DNA of 64,000 nt from Ulota crispa (taxonomy: Eukaryota; Streptophyta; Bryopsida; Orthotrichales; Orthotrichaceae): assembly GCA_963920765.1 (NCBI GenBank), contig OY987245.1:25498727-25562726 (forward strand). The letters are read 5' to 3'. This document shows positions 63,401-64,000 of this stretch, in pieces. Position 1 is the first letter of the stretch, and each line of letters begins with the position of its first letter. The position numbers were made by a program, and so were the translations under genes. Under the pieces are notes generated by a model. It searched no databases. It was not told where the DNA came from and worked only from the letters and a program-made list of their open reading frames with translations.

Positions 63401-64000
63401 GTCATATGTCTGTAGAAAATGAGGTTTTCAGCATTAGTCAGCTTCTTTGATGTTTTCTTTTTCAATACCACTAATAGATATGCAATAAAATGTTGTACAA
63501 GAATTGAGTGATATAGAGCTCCCTAAAATGCCCTTTTGCAACTTGGCAAAGATGGTTCACAACAAGTGGCAACAAATGTCAAGGAAGAGAGAGTTTTGTC
63601 TTTACAATGCAACAACTAACAACATGATGCAAGCAGTTCAACAATCGACCAACTATTGGACATTTCTAAAAGGTCATCCTTTTGGAAAGGGCCCAAAGAT
63701 GGATGTGCTCCGTCTCCGTGCAACAAGATTGTCAAAGAATCCTACAAAATTTGCTGAGGCAGTTGCAAAATTACCAAATGCAAAACATTTCAATACCCAA
63801 ATTCCACACTTGGAAGGAGAAGAGACTTTTGGCTCTTCCAAAAGAAAGCTGAACATTCCACCAGGTTTGGATGGAGACTTCCACCATCATAATACAATGA
63901 ACCACTCAATTCCTAAGTGCAGACCAAGTCTATTAAGGCACGCATTGTTGTTGAATCCTTAAGTCAACATTTAGTAGATGCAGTTGAACCAACTACAGTA
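60440..64000 (+). pseudogene. SWIM-type transposase-like gene of element C, 3' end outside window
   Basis: Collinear with the element B transposase. The N-terminal block at 60440-60750 has MEGWNLIVGYYHAFG. The block at 60758-61228 has LRDMHTQSHAHNHLKSLD and FNGDMLFELPLSC. Zinc-binding region pieces at 61235-61560 include MCVGHLICENEQCPH and ACTHVGVHKHLF. The core at 61500-62525 has MFDHVKRVRGWTSMAAQVYD, NFKGFMADSAMANWHAVRVV with the Asp of ADSA kept, SCLFH then TTSLNKHTKK, and LDDWLGFWHF. After an intron with tandem repeats, 63500-63962 reads NKWQQMSRKREFCLYNATTN and HLEGEETFGSSKRKLNIPPG, just before the window ends. The SWIM finger would lie beyond. Stops near 60752, 61229, 62008, 62086, 62141, 62317 and 62529, plus frame changes, make it a pseudogene, though the core is better kept than in element B. 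Confidence 0.7.
62735..63160. repeat. 84-bp tandem repeat in the transposase intron of element C
   Basis: Five to six units with cores near 62738, 62820, 62904, 62988, 63073 and 63148 (TTTTTGGATCCAAAACGCC, TTTCTAGATCCAAAATGCC and variants), each followed by a GGCTGCCCTGTGACATGACC-like phrase. Spacing is 82-85 bases. The equivalent intron in element B lacks the array, so it was gained or lost after the copies split. Confidence 0.8.

Larger units (their letters stand above)
47935..64000 (+). mobile_element. Second element of the same family, right end outside window (element C)
   Basis: The left end is placed where GCTAGTTCATGAGC begins (9 of 14 bases match the element B terminus), followed by GAGCGTTGAGCATTGAG repeats and a subterminal ATGGATGAATG cluster. 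Inside are methyltransferase-like copy C (minus) and a second SWIM-type transposase-like gene (plus), head to head exactly as in element B. If its length equals element B, its right end would lie about 100 bases beyond the window. The left boundary is less certain than for element B because the terminus has diverged. Confidence 0.65.

Noticed and set aside
24000..64000. LTR retrotransposon explanation of the three gene copies
   Set aside because: No reverse transcriptase, integrase or long terminal repeats were recognised, and genes point in opposite directions between inverted ends.

Overview
This is eukaryotic nuclear DNA, AT-rich and dominated by transposons, almost certainly from a land plant. 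The genes are intron-split with GT/AG borders, a hAT transposase has the plant-type BED, DUF659 and C-terminal domains, and there is a transposase-like gene with a SWIM zinc finger. I recall related repeated proteins from ferns and mosses, so a seedless plant is my best guess, but the sequence does not fix the species. I see no convincing intact host gene. Every recognisable gene carries stops or frameshifts, so this looks like decayed intergenic repeat DNA.

Left third (about 0-23.4 kb): decayed coding units separated by AT-rich DNA. They are a DUF7869-type transposase-like gene (2.57-5.03 kb, minus), a possible cysteine-rich secreted-protein relic (5.69-6.25 kb, minus), two tRNA-derived SINE candidates, a broken unknown gene (7.97-10.32 kb, minus) facing away from another (12.58-13.67 kb, plus), a hAT transposase (15.72-18.85 kb, minus), and three unknown coding relics between 20.1 and 23.4 kb. 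Four blocks rich in GACGG lie beside the 5' ends of these genes.

Right two thirds (24.3-64 kb): three diverged copies, all on the minus strand, of one large multi-exon gene. I call them copy A (24.33-28.28 kb), copy B (33.42-41.49 kb) and copy C (50.21-59.48 kb). The predicted protein has a basic N-terminus, a ParB/sulfiredoxin-like DGNHR domain, a middle region of unknown function, a basic low-complexity linker, and a C-terminal DNA amino-methyltransferase-like domain with beta-class motif order (SNPP motif first, motif X/I last). Copies B and C each stand head to head with a plus-strand transposase-like gene carrying a GCM/WRKY-like zinc-binding region, an RNase H-like core and a SWIM finger. 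Copy B and its transposase lie between inverted terminal repeats built of GAGC words (30954 and 47130), which defines an element of about 16.2 kb. A related left end at about 47935 opens a second element of the same layout that runs off the window.

I read this as a large DNA transposon family that carries its own ParB-like/methyltransferase gene next to its transposase. Long arrays with a period near 84 bp, each unit centred on an imperfect palindrome like TTGGATCCAA, fill introns and outer parts of both elements. The copies here are inactivated, mostly by transition-type stops and by indels in G or C runs.
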